This document shows positions 1 to 8,211 of a stretch of DNA of 64,000 nt, one piece after another; position 1 is the stretch's first letter, and each line of letters begins with the position of its first letter. The stretch is from Pseudoduganella rivuli. Lineage in GTDB: Bacteria; Pseudomonadota; Gammaproteobacteria; Burkholderiales; Burkholderiaceae_D. The stretch covers positions 1-64,000 of the forward strand of contig NZ_WKJJ01000006.1 of the NCBI RefSeq assembly GCF_009674485.1, in the 5' to 3' direction. Position numbers and translations under genes: made by a program. The notes below the pieces were generated by a model. That model was not told the DNA's origin, did not search any database, and saw nothing but the letters and a program-made list of their open reading frames with translations.

Positions 1-1009
1 TGCCGACCAGGCGGCCCTGCCCGTTATAGGCCAGTTGCAGCGACTGGCCGAAGCTGTTGGCAACACCGGTCAACAGATAAGCCGGCGTGCCGCTGTCCAT
101 TGCCACCCAGCTGTAGGCCAACGCCAGTGTGCGGCCGTTGCGGTAGCGGATTTCCGTCAGGCGGCCATTGCCATCGTAGATTTCAGTATCGCCCGATGGC
201 AGCTGCAAACTGAATTGTGTCAGTTCCGTCCCGTTGCGCGTGGCGCTCAGGCGCGCCTTGACATCGGCATCCGCCACCCAGGTGACACCGTTGTCGCTGG
301 ATGAGAAAAAGTAGCCATAGCCATCCGGATTGACAATGCTGGCGGTATAAGCACCCGCCGCTTCCGGCATGCCGCCCCAAGGACCTGACCAGCGGCCAGC
401 GCCACCCGGATAAGCGGTCCACGTGTAGCTGGCAAGCTGATTGGGGTTGTATTGATACAGCAACAGCTTCTTGGCATAGCCATGCCGCCAGCCGGCGTTC
501 AACGCCCCCTGGTCGCCGACCAGTTTATTGGAGTAATAGCGCGTGAATTCCAGCCCTGTCGGCGCAACATAGTCCCGCTCGACCTGGATTTTTTCGCCGT
601 TGGCGAATTTGACCGGGTTGCCCACGCAGTCGCATACCGGAGGCTTTTCGCCTGCGACATAGCATTTTTTGGCGGGGTCATAACTGCCGGGTGTCTCGGT
701 GTCCGCACAGGCCGAAACGTGTTTCACGATGCCCATATACAGCGGTACCGTGCCATATTCCGGGTGGCTCGCTGTCTGATATACCTTGCAGTAAATACTG
801 TTGTTATCAAGGTGATGCAGGCCCAGCGTGTCGCGGCAGGCATAGTCCGCTGCCGCGGTCATATCGCCATGAATCACCGGCCCGATGGCCCACCAGCCGC
901 TGACGGGCGGACGCCAATCGTTCTGCGCCAGGGCGGTGGAGCAGAGGCAGATGCATAAGCCCGCCGCGTACAACACCCGTGAGAGTGCGAAGTAAATGAG
1001 GCGTGACAT
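1..1009 (-). CDS. RHS/YD-repeat family protein, N-terminal part (runs off the left edge)
   Basis: A reading frame begins at ATG 1009 and stays open to the window edge, giving about 336 residues of N-terminus. It opens with a Sec-type signal (MSRLIYFALSR, hydrophobic to about residue 30, likely cut after STALA). A Cys-containing stretch (CDCVGNPVKFANGEKIQVE) followed by APTGLEFTRYYSN is typical of the DUF6531 domain that precedes RHS/YD repeats. Further on, YD-like strands appear, for example LRLTEIRYRNGR-type turns and LQLAYNGQGRLVG. RHS proteins are large secreted shells that usually carry a variable C-terminal toxin, but that part is outside the window, so no effector can be named. The gene lies beyond the ppa terminator and the intron remnant, on the same strand. 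No strong ribosome binding site is seen; AAGGAA lies somewhat far upstream. The family call is fairly sure, the role is not. Confidence 0.8.
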   Translation of the reverse strand, partial: MSRLIYFALSRVLYAAGLCICLCSTALAQNDWRPPVSGWWAIGPVIHGDMTAAADYACRDTLGLHHLDNNSIYCKVYQTASHPEYGTVPLYMGIVKHVSACADTETPGSYDPAKKCYVAGEKPPVCDCVGNPVKFANGEKIQVERDYVAPTGLEFTRYYSNKLVGDQGALNAGWRHGYAKKLLLYQYNPNQLASYTWTAYPGGAGRWSGPWGGMPEAAGAYTASIVNPDGYGYFFSSSDNGVTWVADADVKARLSATRNGTELTQFSLQLPSGDTEIYDGNGRLTEIRYRNGRTLALAYSWVAMDSGTPAYLLTGVANSFGQSLQLAYNGQGRLVG

Positions 1010-1123
1010 AAATTCCCGTGAAAATAATTCCTTACGGCAACTTATCATCCCTTACATCAATACATACTCTCGAATTCTCACTTTTCCCGGCTTGTTACAA
1101 ATTCGCGATGGCGAAGTGTCAGA

Positions 1124-1201
1124 ATCGGCATAGGGGCAGCCAGTATCACCAGTTGGTCCCCTGCCACGCCACCCGGCATGCGGGTCCGCACCGGGCGGTT
1201 C
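1124..1201 (-). ncRNA. Group II intron domains V and VI
   Basis: Minus-strand hairpin GAACCGCCCGGTGCGG / CCGCATGCCGGGTGGCGT (1201-1166) has the size and sequence of a class C domain V. The next hairpin pairs GGCAGGGG (1165-1158) with CCCC-TA-TGCC (1136-1127). The unpaired UA puts a bulged adenine at 1131, the expected branch point. The 3' boundary GAT is at about 1126-1124. These are the catalytic and branch-point elements, so the RNA end of the intron appears conserved although the protein is ruined. Confidence 0.75.
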
Positions 1202-1213
1202 GAGAAGTTGAGG

Positions 1214-1919
1214 TCAAGACAGGCGAAGTACACCCAGTCGATCGAAATACGCAATCGTGAATACGCTGTTGAGCAGCATCCCACTGTTGCGCCACCAGCG
1301 ACGGCTATTGGCAGCCACCTGCCTGGCGGTCGAGAGCGGCGCACCCAGATTCAGCAATTCCCGATACATGCTGGTCACGTGCTTCCAGTGCCTGAGCTGA
1401 ATCGCCCGCAGCCGGTGACGCAGCCATTCATCGAGTTTCTGCCAAATCTTCGGGGTTCGCTCCACGACAACGCCGTGATCCATGATGCCGCTGTTCAGAT
1501 AGGCACGAATCAGCCGGATCACTCCGGATCAGGCGATCCGTCACCGTCGGAATGCCAAGCTCACGCTCGCCACCGTCCGGCGTCGGGATCGTCACCCGAC
1601 GCACCGGGCTGGGCCGGTACGTCCCCGACAGCAGTTGTTCACGTATGCCCGGCCACGCGGAAGCCTGATGACGCGATGTCTGGTCAATATCCAGACCATC
1701 GATGCCTGCCGCCCCCTTGTTGGCACGGACACGCTTGAACGCCCACCGCGGGTTCACTGTTGTCAGCGCCGCAGCAAGCAGCGCTGACCCTGTGTTTCCG
1801 GTGGCATGTCGCGGGCAGCTTGCTTCGTCGCTGGAGGCATCGAACAGGGCTTCACCTTGCCCTATGGCCTCCCGCCCCGCCGAGGCAGGCATCTGACGCA
1901 TGGCTTGCTGCATCGACAT
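1214..1919 (-). pseudogene. Group II intron reverse transcriptase/maturase, two internal deletions
   Basis: Translation from ATG 1919 (upstream GAGGAG) gives a typical N-terminus with RVRANKGAAGIDGL and RELGIPTVTDRLI. At about 1522-1527 the frame breaks and resumes in another frame at VIRLIRAYLNSGIM. A second junction at about 1453 joins GVVVERT directly to PKIWQKLDEWLRHRLRAIQL and continues to the normal C-terminus YFDRLG..RLS. Compared with remembered full-length relatives, about 60 residues are missing at the first gap and about 150 at the second. These include the PQG motif and the YADD catalytic box, so no active reverse transcriptase can be made. The residual X/thumb region is also incomplete. 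A frame shift plus two clean deletions indicate decay, not a sequencing slip. Confidence 0.88.
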
Positions 1920-2142
1920 ATCGGATTCACTCCTCTTTGACCACAAGAACTTCGCGGTTTCTGGCCCGCTCGCCCTGATCGACAGCACCTTCTATGCGAT
2001 TCTTGTCCATCGGCTCTTGATTTACGATTCACGCTTCCTTCCCACGGTCAGTTACCCTTCCGCAGTTGCGCTTCACTTCGCTCGCTGTGGTCAGCTCGCG
2101 GCGGGACTTGCACCCGCAGGAGTGCGCCCTTGCTGGGCGCAC

Positions 2143-2172
2143 CAAAAAAAAACGCACCAGGCGGTGCGTTTT
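2143..2172 (-). terminator. Rho-independent terminator of ppa (intron target site)
   Basis: Minus-strand hairpin AACGCACC-GCCT-GGTGCGTT (2170-2151) is followed by a run of T residues to about 2144. It ends ppa and directly abuts the 5' end of the group IIC intron. Confidence 0.85.
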
Positions 2173-2193
2173 GCAGAATAGCATGGCGGTAAA

Positions 2194-2733
2194 TTACGCC
2201 TGCTGATCCTTGTTGTAGTTGGCCACGCCATTGAGGATTTCCTGCTTCGCCTCTTCCGGACCGAACCAGCCCTGCACCTTGACCCACTTGCCTGGCTCCA
2301 GGTCCTTGTAGTGCTCGAAGAAGTGCTGGATTTGCTGCAGGCGCAGGTCTTGCAGGTCTTCCGGCTTTTGCCAGTGCTTGTAGATCGGCAGCACTTTGTC
2401 GACCGGTACGGCCAGCACTTTCGCGTCTTCGCCGGATTCGTCCGTCATTTTCAGCACGCCGATGGCGCGGCAACGCACCACCACGCCCGGGATCAGCGGG
2501 AACGGGGTGATGACCAGCACGTCAACCGGGTCGCCGTCGTCGGACAGCGTGTTTGGCACGTAACCATAGTTGCATGGGTAGTGCATCGCGGTGCCCATGA
2601 AGCGGTCGACGAAGATCGCGCCCGACTCCTTGTCCACTTCGTACTTGATCGGATCGGCATTCATCGGGATTTCGATAATGACGTTGAAATCGTTCGGCAC
2701 GTCTTTACCGGCCGGTACTTTATTCAGGCTCAT
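2194..2733 (-). CDS. ppa: Inorganic pyrophosphatase (family I)
   Basis: A 179-residue soluble enzyme that hydrolyses pyrophosphate to two phosphates, pulling biosynthetic reactions forward. Length fits bacterial family I hexameric enzymes. The signature DGDPVDVLV is present with its metal-binding aspartates, as are the conserved [14 protein letters not shown] and NYGYVPNTL segments. The start is ATG 2733, preceded by AAGGA at good spacing; an upstream extension in frame lacks homology and is rejected. It is monocistronic, ending at a strong hairpin terminator that carries the intron. It is divergent from the TonB receptor gene, and the 215 bp between them should hold both promoters. Confidence 0.97.
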   Translation of the reverse strand: MSLNKVPAGKDVPNDFNVIIEIPMNADPIKYEVDKESGAIFVDRFMGTAMHYPCNYGYVPNTLSDDGDPVDVLVITPFPLIPGVVVRCRAIGVLKMTDESGEDAKVLAVPVDKVLPIYKHWQKPEDLQDLRLQQIQHFFEHYKDLEPGKWVKVQGWFGPEEAKQEILNGVANYNKDQQA

Positions 2734-2948
2734 GTTTTTCCTTGATGGGATTGCGTATGAAAAGTCTAACCGCAACATTATAGCGAACTGCAGGTGGCCT
2801 GTCGCCGCCACACTGCCGCCACGGCCTGTGCCGATGAGCAACACCCCTCTCCCGGGCCGTCCGCAGGCGCCGGCGCCACATGCTAAGATGACCACATTGC
2901 CGCCCTTGCATCCGGGCGCCGGTCCGTGAGCCTGCTTGGGAAACCTTT

Positions 2949-4892
2949 ATGACTAATGCAGTGCAGCCAGCACCACCTTGCCGCCGCGTAATGACTTTAA
3001 TTTTCGCGGCAGTGCTATCTCCGGCCTGCGCACAGGACTTGCAATCCACCAGTTTCATCGACCTGTCGCTGGAAGAACTCAGCGAATTCCGCGTCACGTC
3101 GGTTTCCCGGAAGGAGGAACGGCTGGCGGACACGGCGGCATCAGTCTATGTGATTACCGGCGACATGTTGCGGCGCGCCGGCATCCACACGCTGCCCGAG
3201 GCGCTGCGGCTGGCTCCCAACTTGCAGGTGGCGCAAACCACGTCATTCCAGTACGCGATTTCCGCCCGCGGCCACAACGACATCACCTCCAACAAGCTGC
3301 TGGTCATGATCGATGGCCGAACTGTCTTTACCCCCTTGTATTCGGGCGTATTCTGGGATGCGCACGACGTGATGATCGCCGACGTCGACCGCATCGAAGT
3401 CATCAGCGGCCCCGCAGGCGTGGTGTGGGGCACCAATGCCGTCAATGGCGTCATCAACATCATCATGAAGCCGGCCGATGCGCTGCGCGGCGACCTGGCC
3501 CAGTTCGCCACCGGACGCAGCGGCAACAGCGCCGCATGGCGCCACGGCGGCACAATCGGTAATGAAAACAACACAGGCGGCATCGCCTATGCCGTCTACG
3601 GCAAGGTGGACAGCGGCAAGCGCACCGAGCGCGCCAGCGGCGCCGACAACCCGGATGAATACGGCCATGGCCAGGTCGGCTTCCGCGCCGGCTGGCACAG
3701 CGGCGGCGACCACTACAGCGTACAGGGCGATGCGTACCGCAGTTCCGGCGAACAGGCGCCCCCCGTGCGGGCCCGCCTCACGGGCGGCAACCTGATGGCG
3801 CGCTGGGACCACGCGATGGCCGATGGCGCCAGCCTGCGTGTGCAAGGCTATGCCGACCGTACCACGCGCGACATGCCCGGCATCCTGAACGAGCAATTGA
3901 ATATCTACGACGTCGACGTGCAATACCACCTGCCAGAGCGGCAGGACCGCGACACCATCATTGGCGGCGGCTACCGCATTGCCTATGACCACGTCGGGCC
4001 GAATGGCACGCTGGCGTTCCTGCCGGCGCAACGCCAGCTGTACTGGGCCAACCTGGTGGTCCAGCACGAAATGCGCTGGCAGTCCGGCTGGCGCGTGACG
4101 GGCGGCTTGCGCGCGGAATCGAATAATTACAGCGGCCTGGAATGGCTGCCCAGCGTGAAGGTAGCCTGGGCGCCGCGCGATGGCGCGCTGTGGTGGGCGA
4201 CACTGGCGCGCAATGTGCGGGCGCCGTCGCGCATCGATGCGGAAGTCTATTTCCCGTCGCGTCCCCCTTACCGCCTGGTCGGCGGCCCGAACTTCCGCGC
4301 CGAAGTCGCCAATACCGTGGAAACCGGCTGGCGCGCCCGCGTGGGCCAGTCGCTGTCCTGGTCGCTGGTCGGCTTCCATACGCAATACCAGCGCCTGCGC
4401 AGCGTCGATATGCAAGGCAGCACCTTCGTGATCGGCAACCAGGTGCATGGATTCACGCAGGGGATCGAAGCGCAGGCAATGTGGATGCCCCAGCCCGGCT
4501 GGACTTTCGAAGCGGGCGCCCTGCTGCTGCACGAGGAATTCAAGGGCGGGTTGCGGCCGCAGACGCGGCAAGGCAGCGATCCGGCCCACCAGTTGCGCGC
4601 CAGCGTACGCTGGCACGCGCTCGAGCAGCATGACGTGCAACTGACGTTGCGTGAAGTGGGCCGGCTGCCGCCGGCAGTGTCGTCCAACCCGCTGACGGCG
4701 TCACCGGTGCCGTCTTATGCCCTGGCGGATTTGCAGTGGACGTGGCGCCCGCAGCGCAACGTCGACGTGACGGTGGCCGCGCGCAACCTGTTTGACCGGC
4801 GCCACCGCGAATTCGGCGGGCTGGCCAATCCGCCGCAGAATACCGTGATGCTGGGACGGGTGGTGGACGCGGTGCTGACCATACGGTTTTGA
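2949..4892 (+). CDS. TonB-dependent outer-membrane receptor
   Basis: A 647-residue protein with a signal peptide (hydrophobic MTLIFAAVLSPACAQ, residues 15-29) and a plug domain. The plug shows EEISxFRVTSVSRKEERLAD-like and RRAGIHTLPEALRLAPNLQV segments, KLLVMIDGRTVF, then DVDRIEVISGPAGVVWGTNA, which is the typical end of the plug. The remainder is a beta-barrel ending in an aromatic residue (AVLTIRF). It is short for a siderophore receptor (usually 700-800). The segment FIDLSLEELSEFRV after the signal resembles the receptors that follow a DLS-LEELM motif in proteobacteria. The substrate is unknown and no neighbour helps. A palindromic repeat follows the stop codon. Start ATG 2949 has GGGAAA upstream; ATG 2991 is an alternative. 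Confidence 0.88.
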   Translation: MTNAVQPAPPCRRVMTLIFAAVLSPACAQDLQSTSFIDLSLEELSEFRVTSVSRKEERLADTAASVYVITGDMLRRAGIHTLPEALRLAPNLQVAQTTSFQYAISARGHNDITSNKLLVMIDGRTVFTPLYSGVFWDAHDVMIADVDRIEVISGPAGVVWGTNAVNGVINIIMKPADALRGDLAQFATGRSGNSAAWRHGGTIGNENNTGGIAYAVYGKVDSGKRTERASGADNPDEYGHGQVGFRAGWHSGGDHYSVQGDAYRSSGEQAPPVRARLTGGNLMARWDHAMADGASLRVQGYADRTTRDMPGILNEQLNIYDVDVQYHLPERQDRDTIIGGGYRIAYDHVGPNGTLAFLPAQRQLYWANLVVQHEMRWQSGWRVTGGLRAESNNYSGLEWLPSVKVAWAPRDGALWWATLARNVRAPSRIDAEVYFPSRPPYRLVGGPNFRAEVANTVETGWRARVGQSLSWSLVGFHTQYQRLRSVDMQGSTFVIGNQVHGFTQGIEAQAMWMPQPGWTFEAGALLLHEEFKGGLRPQTRQGSDPAHQLRASVRWHALEQHDVQLTLREVGRLPPAVSSNPLTASPVPSYALADLQWTWRPQRNVDVTVAARNLFDRRHREFGGLANPPQNTVMLGRVVDAVLTIRF

Positions 4893-4912
4893 GTAATCCG
4901 TACGCTCACCAA

Positions 4913-4998
4913 CCGTAGGGCGGCTTTTACAAAGCCGCCTGCTTGCGCCTCGTTGACGCACGCATGGCGGCTTCCGCTGCGCGGAAACCGCCCTACGG
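4913..4998. repeat. CCGTAGGGCGG palindromic repeat, copy 1
   Basis: An 86-bp element bounded by perfect 11-bp inverted ends, CCGTAGGGCGG (4913-4923) and CCGCCCTACGG (4988-4998). Inside are two smaller palindromes, GGCGGCTTT/AAAGCCGCC and GGCGG-TTCCGC/GCGGAA-CCGCC. It lies between the convergent ends of the TonB receptor gene and hemY. Related copies are at 24566-24605 and 34900-34987. Confidence 0.85.
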
Positions 4999-5018
4999 TA
5001 TTACGATTGTGGTATCAG

Positions 5019-6215
5019 TTACAGCAGCGTGGCCAGCGCGCACTGGCGATAGTGATTGGCGGCCTCTTCCGGCTGCTGCAACGCTTCATGCAATTGCGCC
5101 AGCTTCAGGTGCGATTCACGCACCATGCGCGGTTCCGACGCATCGGACAGCGCCTGTTCCAGGTAGCGCTGCGCCTTGCCCCACAACTTCTGCTTGAGGC
5201 ACAGCGAGCCCAGCGTCAGCGCCAGTTCGGCATCCGTCGGGCGCTCCTGCATCCACTTTTCGCAATGTTCGATCTGCGTCAGCAGCGCTTGGGAACCGGC
5301 CGGTGCGGCCGCGTCGCGGTAGGCGCGGATCACGCGCTCATCCCAGTTCGACGCCAGCGCGTCTTCCACCACCACGCGCGCCTGGTCATGCAAGCCGCGT
5401 TCATTCATGGCGCCGGCCGCGCGGCACGCAACGAATGCCTTGGTGCGATCGCCCGACGGGATGGTCGACCAGACGCGCAGGATCGATTCCGCATCGTGCG
5501 AACCATCCGACAGCAAGTCCTGGTACGCCAGTTCGCGCAGGCGCGCCGACAGTGCCGGGTGCAGCGCCTTGTGCTTGTCCAGCGAGCGCACCAGGCGCAG
5601 CACTTCCGGCCAGTTCTTTGCCTGCTGCTGCGCCTTCAGCGACCATTGCAGCGCGTGAATATGGCGGGTGCCGGAGGCATTCAATTCGCGCACGGCTTCC
5701 AGCGCCGCTTCCGGCTGGTGGTCGTCGACCAGCAATTCCGTCATCGTCATCAGGCGCGCCGTCTTCATCGAGGAATCGGCGGCAATCGTCGCCAGCCAGT
5801 TGTCGCGGCGCTGGTTCTGGCGCATGCGGTGCGCGGCGCGGGCGCCGATCAGCGCCGCCACACCCGCGTTTTCCGGCAATTCGGACGCACGCAGTGCCGC
5901 CTTCTCGGCATGGCCGAACCGGCCTTCGAACAGGGCTTTCAGCGCATCGCGCAAGCCCTTGTTGCCGTCACGCTCACGCTTGCGCTGGCGGTAGGCGGCG
6001 ACGCGTTCCGGCATTTGCATGGTGCTGCGGAAGGCGCCCAGCAGCAGGTACAGCAACGCGAACAGCGCCGCCAGCAACAGCAGGAACAGGTTCAGCGACA
6101 GGTCGACGCGGTACGGCGGATAAAACAGCACCACGTTGCCCGGATTGAAGCGGGCCGTCACGGCGATGCCGATGGCGGCAGCCATCAGCGCGAGTAACCA
6201 GAGGAATAAGCGCAT
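5019..6215 (-). CDS. hemY: HemY-type TPR membrane protein of the heme operon
   Basis: A 398-residue inner-membrane protein. Two N-terminal membrane helices (LFLWLLALMAAAIGIAVTA and NLFLLLLAALFALLYLLLGA) flank the conserved PGNVVLFYPPYRVDLSLN segment of the HemY_N domain. The rest is alpha-helical tetratricopeptide repeats, for example FEGRFGHAEKAALRA and KLWGKAQRYLEQALSDA. Its biochemical role in late protoheme synthesis is not settled; it is not the protoporphyrinogen oxidase also named HemY in Gram-positives. Start ATG 6215 directly follows the hemX stop codon, so the two are translationally linked. It is the last gene of hemC-D-X-Y. Confidence 0.93.
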   Translation of the reverse strand: MRLFLWLLALMAAAIGIAVTARFNPGNVVLFYPPYRVDLSLNLFLLLLAALFALLYLLLGAFRSTMQMPERVAAYRQRKRERDGNKGLRDALKALFEGRFGHAEKAALRASELPENAGVAALIGARAAHRMRQNQRRDNWLATIAADSSMKTARLMTMTELLVDDHQPEAALEAVRELNASGTRHIHALQWSLKAQQQAKNWPEVLRLVRSLDKHKALHPALSARLRELAYQDLLSDGSHDAESILRVWSTIPSGDRTKAFVACRAAGAMNERGLHDQARVVVEDALASNWDERVIRAYRDAAAPAGSQALLTQIEHCEKWMQERPTDAELALTLGSLCLKQKLWGKAQRYLEQALSDASEPRMVRESHLKLAQLHEALQQPEEAANHYRQCALATLL

Positions 6216-7418
6216 TTACGGTTTCGCCTTGTAATTGCGGACGGCGTTCAGGCTGTCGGCCAATGTCGGCATTTCAATCGCCAGGTTACTGTTCTGCACC
6301 TGGCGCAACAGCGCCTGCACCGATTGCGTGGCCTTGGCGCGGGTATCGAAATAGCGCGCCAGCGCCTCCTGCGCGGCAATCAAGTCGCTGCGGAACGCCG
6401 CTTCATTGCGCGACAACAGCGCCATGCGGGCATTCAGCAGGCGCAATTTCAAATTCTCGCGCAGGAAGTACGCCTGGGTCGGCGACAGCATCAGCGCATC
6501 CGGCGTTTCCACGCTGCGTACGCGGATCAGCTGGCGCACGTCGGTCCACATCTCGGTGCTCCACTCGTCCCACACATCGCGCACCTGCCCCAGCCACGGC
6601 GAGCTTTGCTCGGCAGGCGGCGCTTCCTTGGCGCCCTTCGCGCCTTTCGCGGCCGGTTTTACCGGCGCCTTGGCTTTGCGGTCCGGTTGTGCCGGCAAGG
6701 TCGGTTTTTCATCGGCCAGCATCGGCAGCGTGTCCACTTGCGCCATCACGTTATCGAGGCGCACGGCCAGGCCCACCGTATCGACGCTCGGCAATGCCTT
6801 GAGCTTTTCCGTGTCCTTCGCGATCGCGCGGCGGATCGTGATGAATTGGGGCTTGTCCGAACGGGACAGGCTGCGGTCCGCATTTTGCAGCGCGATCAGC
6901 GCGCCCGGCACGTTGCCGGCCAGTTGCAATTGCTGGCTGGCCGTCGACAGCACTTGTTCGATTTCCGCCAGCGCCCACTCGTCGCGGTTCTTCGACAAGT
7001 CCTGGTACAGCTGTTCCAGCGCCAGTTGCTGGCTTTGCGCTTCGACCTGCTTGTTTTCCAGCATGGCGACCTTGATCTGCAATTCCTTCGTGCCTTCCTG
7101 CACGCTGCGCACCACCTTGCCCGTGTCGGCCGTGACGGTGTCGCCCTGCTGCAGGCGGCGCGCCATTTCTTCGCGCAGCTTGCGCACCTGGTTGTGTGAC
7201 GACCAGGTCTGCGCAGCCAGCAATACGCCCAGCGCGATCACGGCGATCACCAGCGGACGCTGCATCTCGTTTTTCACAGAAGGCGCTGGGGGCGCCGGCG
7301 GTGTCGGCGGCGGCGTCATCGACGCGGCAGCTTGCGGCGCGGCATTGTCCGCGCCCGGCTTGGCCGCGGGTTGTGCGGACTCCGTTGCGGAGTCTGGAAT
7401 AGTAGGCAAATCGTTCAT
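6216..7418 (-). CDS. hemX: HemX, uroporphyrinogen-III C-methyltransferase-like membrane protein
   Basis: A 400-residue protein with a Pro/Ala-rich cytosolic N-terminus, one membrane helix (RPLVIAVIALGVLLAAQTW, about residues 55-73) and a long periplasmic coiled-coil and helical region. That region contains WALAEIEQVLSTASQQLQLAG and SPTQAYFLRENLKLRLLNAR, both typical of HemX (PF04375). The family is often annotated as a methyltransferase but has no clear catalytic motif. It is thought to be an accessory factor of heme synthesis. Start ATG 7418 overlaps the hemD stop codon (ATGA), and an in-frame extension inside hemD is rejected. Confidence 0.93.
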   Translation of the reverse strand: MNDLPTIPDSATESAQPAAKPGADNAAPQAAASMTPPPTPPAPPAPSVKNEMQRPLVIAVIALGVLLAAQTWSSHNQVRKLREEMARRLQQGDTVTADTGKVVRSVQEGTKELQIKVAMLENKQVEAQSQQLALEQLYQDLSKNRDEWALAEIEQVLSTASQQLQLAGNVPGALIALQNADRSLSRSDKPQFITIRRAIAKDTEKLKALPSVDTVGLAVRLDNVMAQVDTLPMLADEKPTLPAQPDRKAKAPVKPAAKGAKGAKEAPPAEQSSPWLGQVRDVWDEWSTEMWTDVRQLIRVRSVETPDALMLSPTQAYFLRENLKLRLLNARMALLSRNEAAFRSDLIAAQEALARYFDTRAKATQSVQALLRQVQNSNLAIEMPTLADSLNAVRNYKAKP

Positions 7419-8188
7419 GGGCGTGATTGTAACGCGGCGAGCAGGCGTTCGTCGCCTGAACCTGTCTGCGTTATAGAGTGAAATCCCAGCAAAGTTGCCG
7501 TTTCGGCAATCCTGGCATGGGGGACGATCAATTCTTGTTGTTGCAAAATTGCAACGAGTGCGTCGCTGTCCGGCAACTGCCGCACCAGCCCGACCAGCCC
7601 GCGCAGCGCTTCCGAACTGGTGATCAGCCATGTGGCGCCACCGCTCAACAGTGACGTCAGTTGCCGCGCCAGCGCGGCGGTCAGCGCCGGCACCTGGCGC
7701 CGGTAGGCGGCCACCACGGTGACGTCGGCGCCGGCGGCGCGGAAGGCGTCACCCATCAGCTCGCGCCCGCTTTCGCCGCGCACGATCAGGACGCGTGCGC
7801 CATGCAGCGCCTGCAAGTCCATCGCGGCCAATAAGTGTTCGGTATCGCTGTGGGCGCTGTCGGCCGGCATGTGGATGCGCGCGGTGGCGTCGGTCACGCC
7901 ATGCGCGGCCAGCGCCAGCTTGCTGCCCTCGCCCACCACGGCCACGGCCACGCCAGCCGGCCATGCGGGAATGTGGGCAAACGCGGCGTCGATCGCGTTG
8001 GGCGACACGAACGCCACCAGGTCGAATTGCGCCAGCCGCGCCAGCACGGCCTGCAACGGCGCGCTGTCAGGCAGCGGCGCGATTTCCAGCAACGGCAGAA
8101 TCGCCACCGGCAGGCCGAGCGCGGCCACGCGCGCAGCCAGCGGCTGCGCCTGCGCTAAAGGACGGGTAATGACGACGGGGCCGGGCAT
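7415..8188 (-). CDS. hemD: Uroporphyrinogen-III synthase
   Basis: A 257-residue cytosolic enzyme that closes and inverts ring D of hydroxymethylbilane to make uroporphyrinogen III. Sequence conservation in the family is low, but VVITRPLAQAQPLAARVAALG, FVSPNAIDAAF, ARVLIVRGESGRELMGDAFR and the C-terminal ITSSEALRGLV stretch are characteristic. Start ATG 8188 (MPGPVVITRP) is chosen because the homology starts there. It lies 23 bp after hemC and overlaps hemX by 4 bp, so it is part of the same operon. Confidence 0.94.
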   Translation of the reverse strand: MPGPVVITRPLAQAQPLAARVAALGLPVAILPLLEIAPLPDSAPLQAVLARLAQFDLVAFVSPNAIDAAFAHIPAWPAGVAVAVVGEGSKLALAAHGVTDATARIHMPADSAHSDTEHLLAAMDLQALHGARVLIVRGESGRELMGDAFRAAGADVTVVAAYRRQVPALTAALARQLTSLLSGGATWLITSSEALRGLVGLVRQLPDSDALVAILQQQELIVPHARIAETATLLGFHSITQTGSGDERLLAALQSRP

Positions 8189-8211
8189 CCGTACGGTGGA
8201 AGTGCGCGAAC

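Larger units (their letters stand above)
1124..2142 (-). mobile_element. Degenerate group IIC intron inserted at the ppa terminator
   Basis: On the minus strand the element starts with GTGCGCCCAGCAAGGGCGCA at 2142, followed by GGGTGCAAGTCCCG. This matches the 5' consensus GUGYG and the start of domain I of group IIC introns such as the Oceanobacillus iheyensis intron (recalled, not aligned). It ends near 1124 with a recognisable domain V and domain VI. It lies immediately after the T-run of the ppa terminator hairpin, the classic target of class C introns. The element is about 1.0 kb, roughly half the usual 1.8-2 kb, because its maturase gene has lost two internal blocks. Both boundaries look intact, so splicing with a maturase supplied in trans is conceivable but unproven. 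Confidence 0.85.

Noticed and set aside
1078-1344. Small open frames in the intron 3' region such as NRPVRTRMPGG
   Set aside because: This string is the translation of domain V RNA, a known source of false hypothetical proteins.
3243-4640. 465-codon open frame on the minus strand inside the TonB receptor gene
   Set aside because: It is antisense to a clear receptor gene, has biased composition (Ala/Arg/His/Val) and no recognisable domain; a shadow of high-GC coding DNA.
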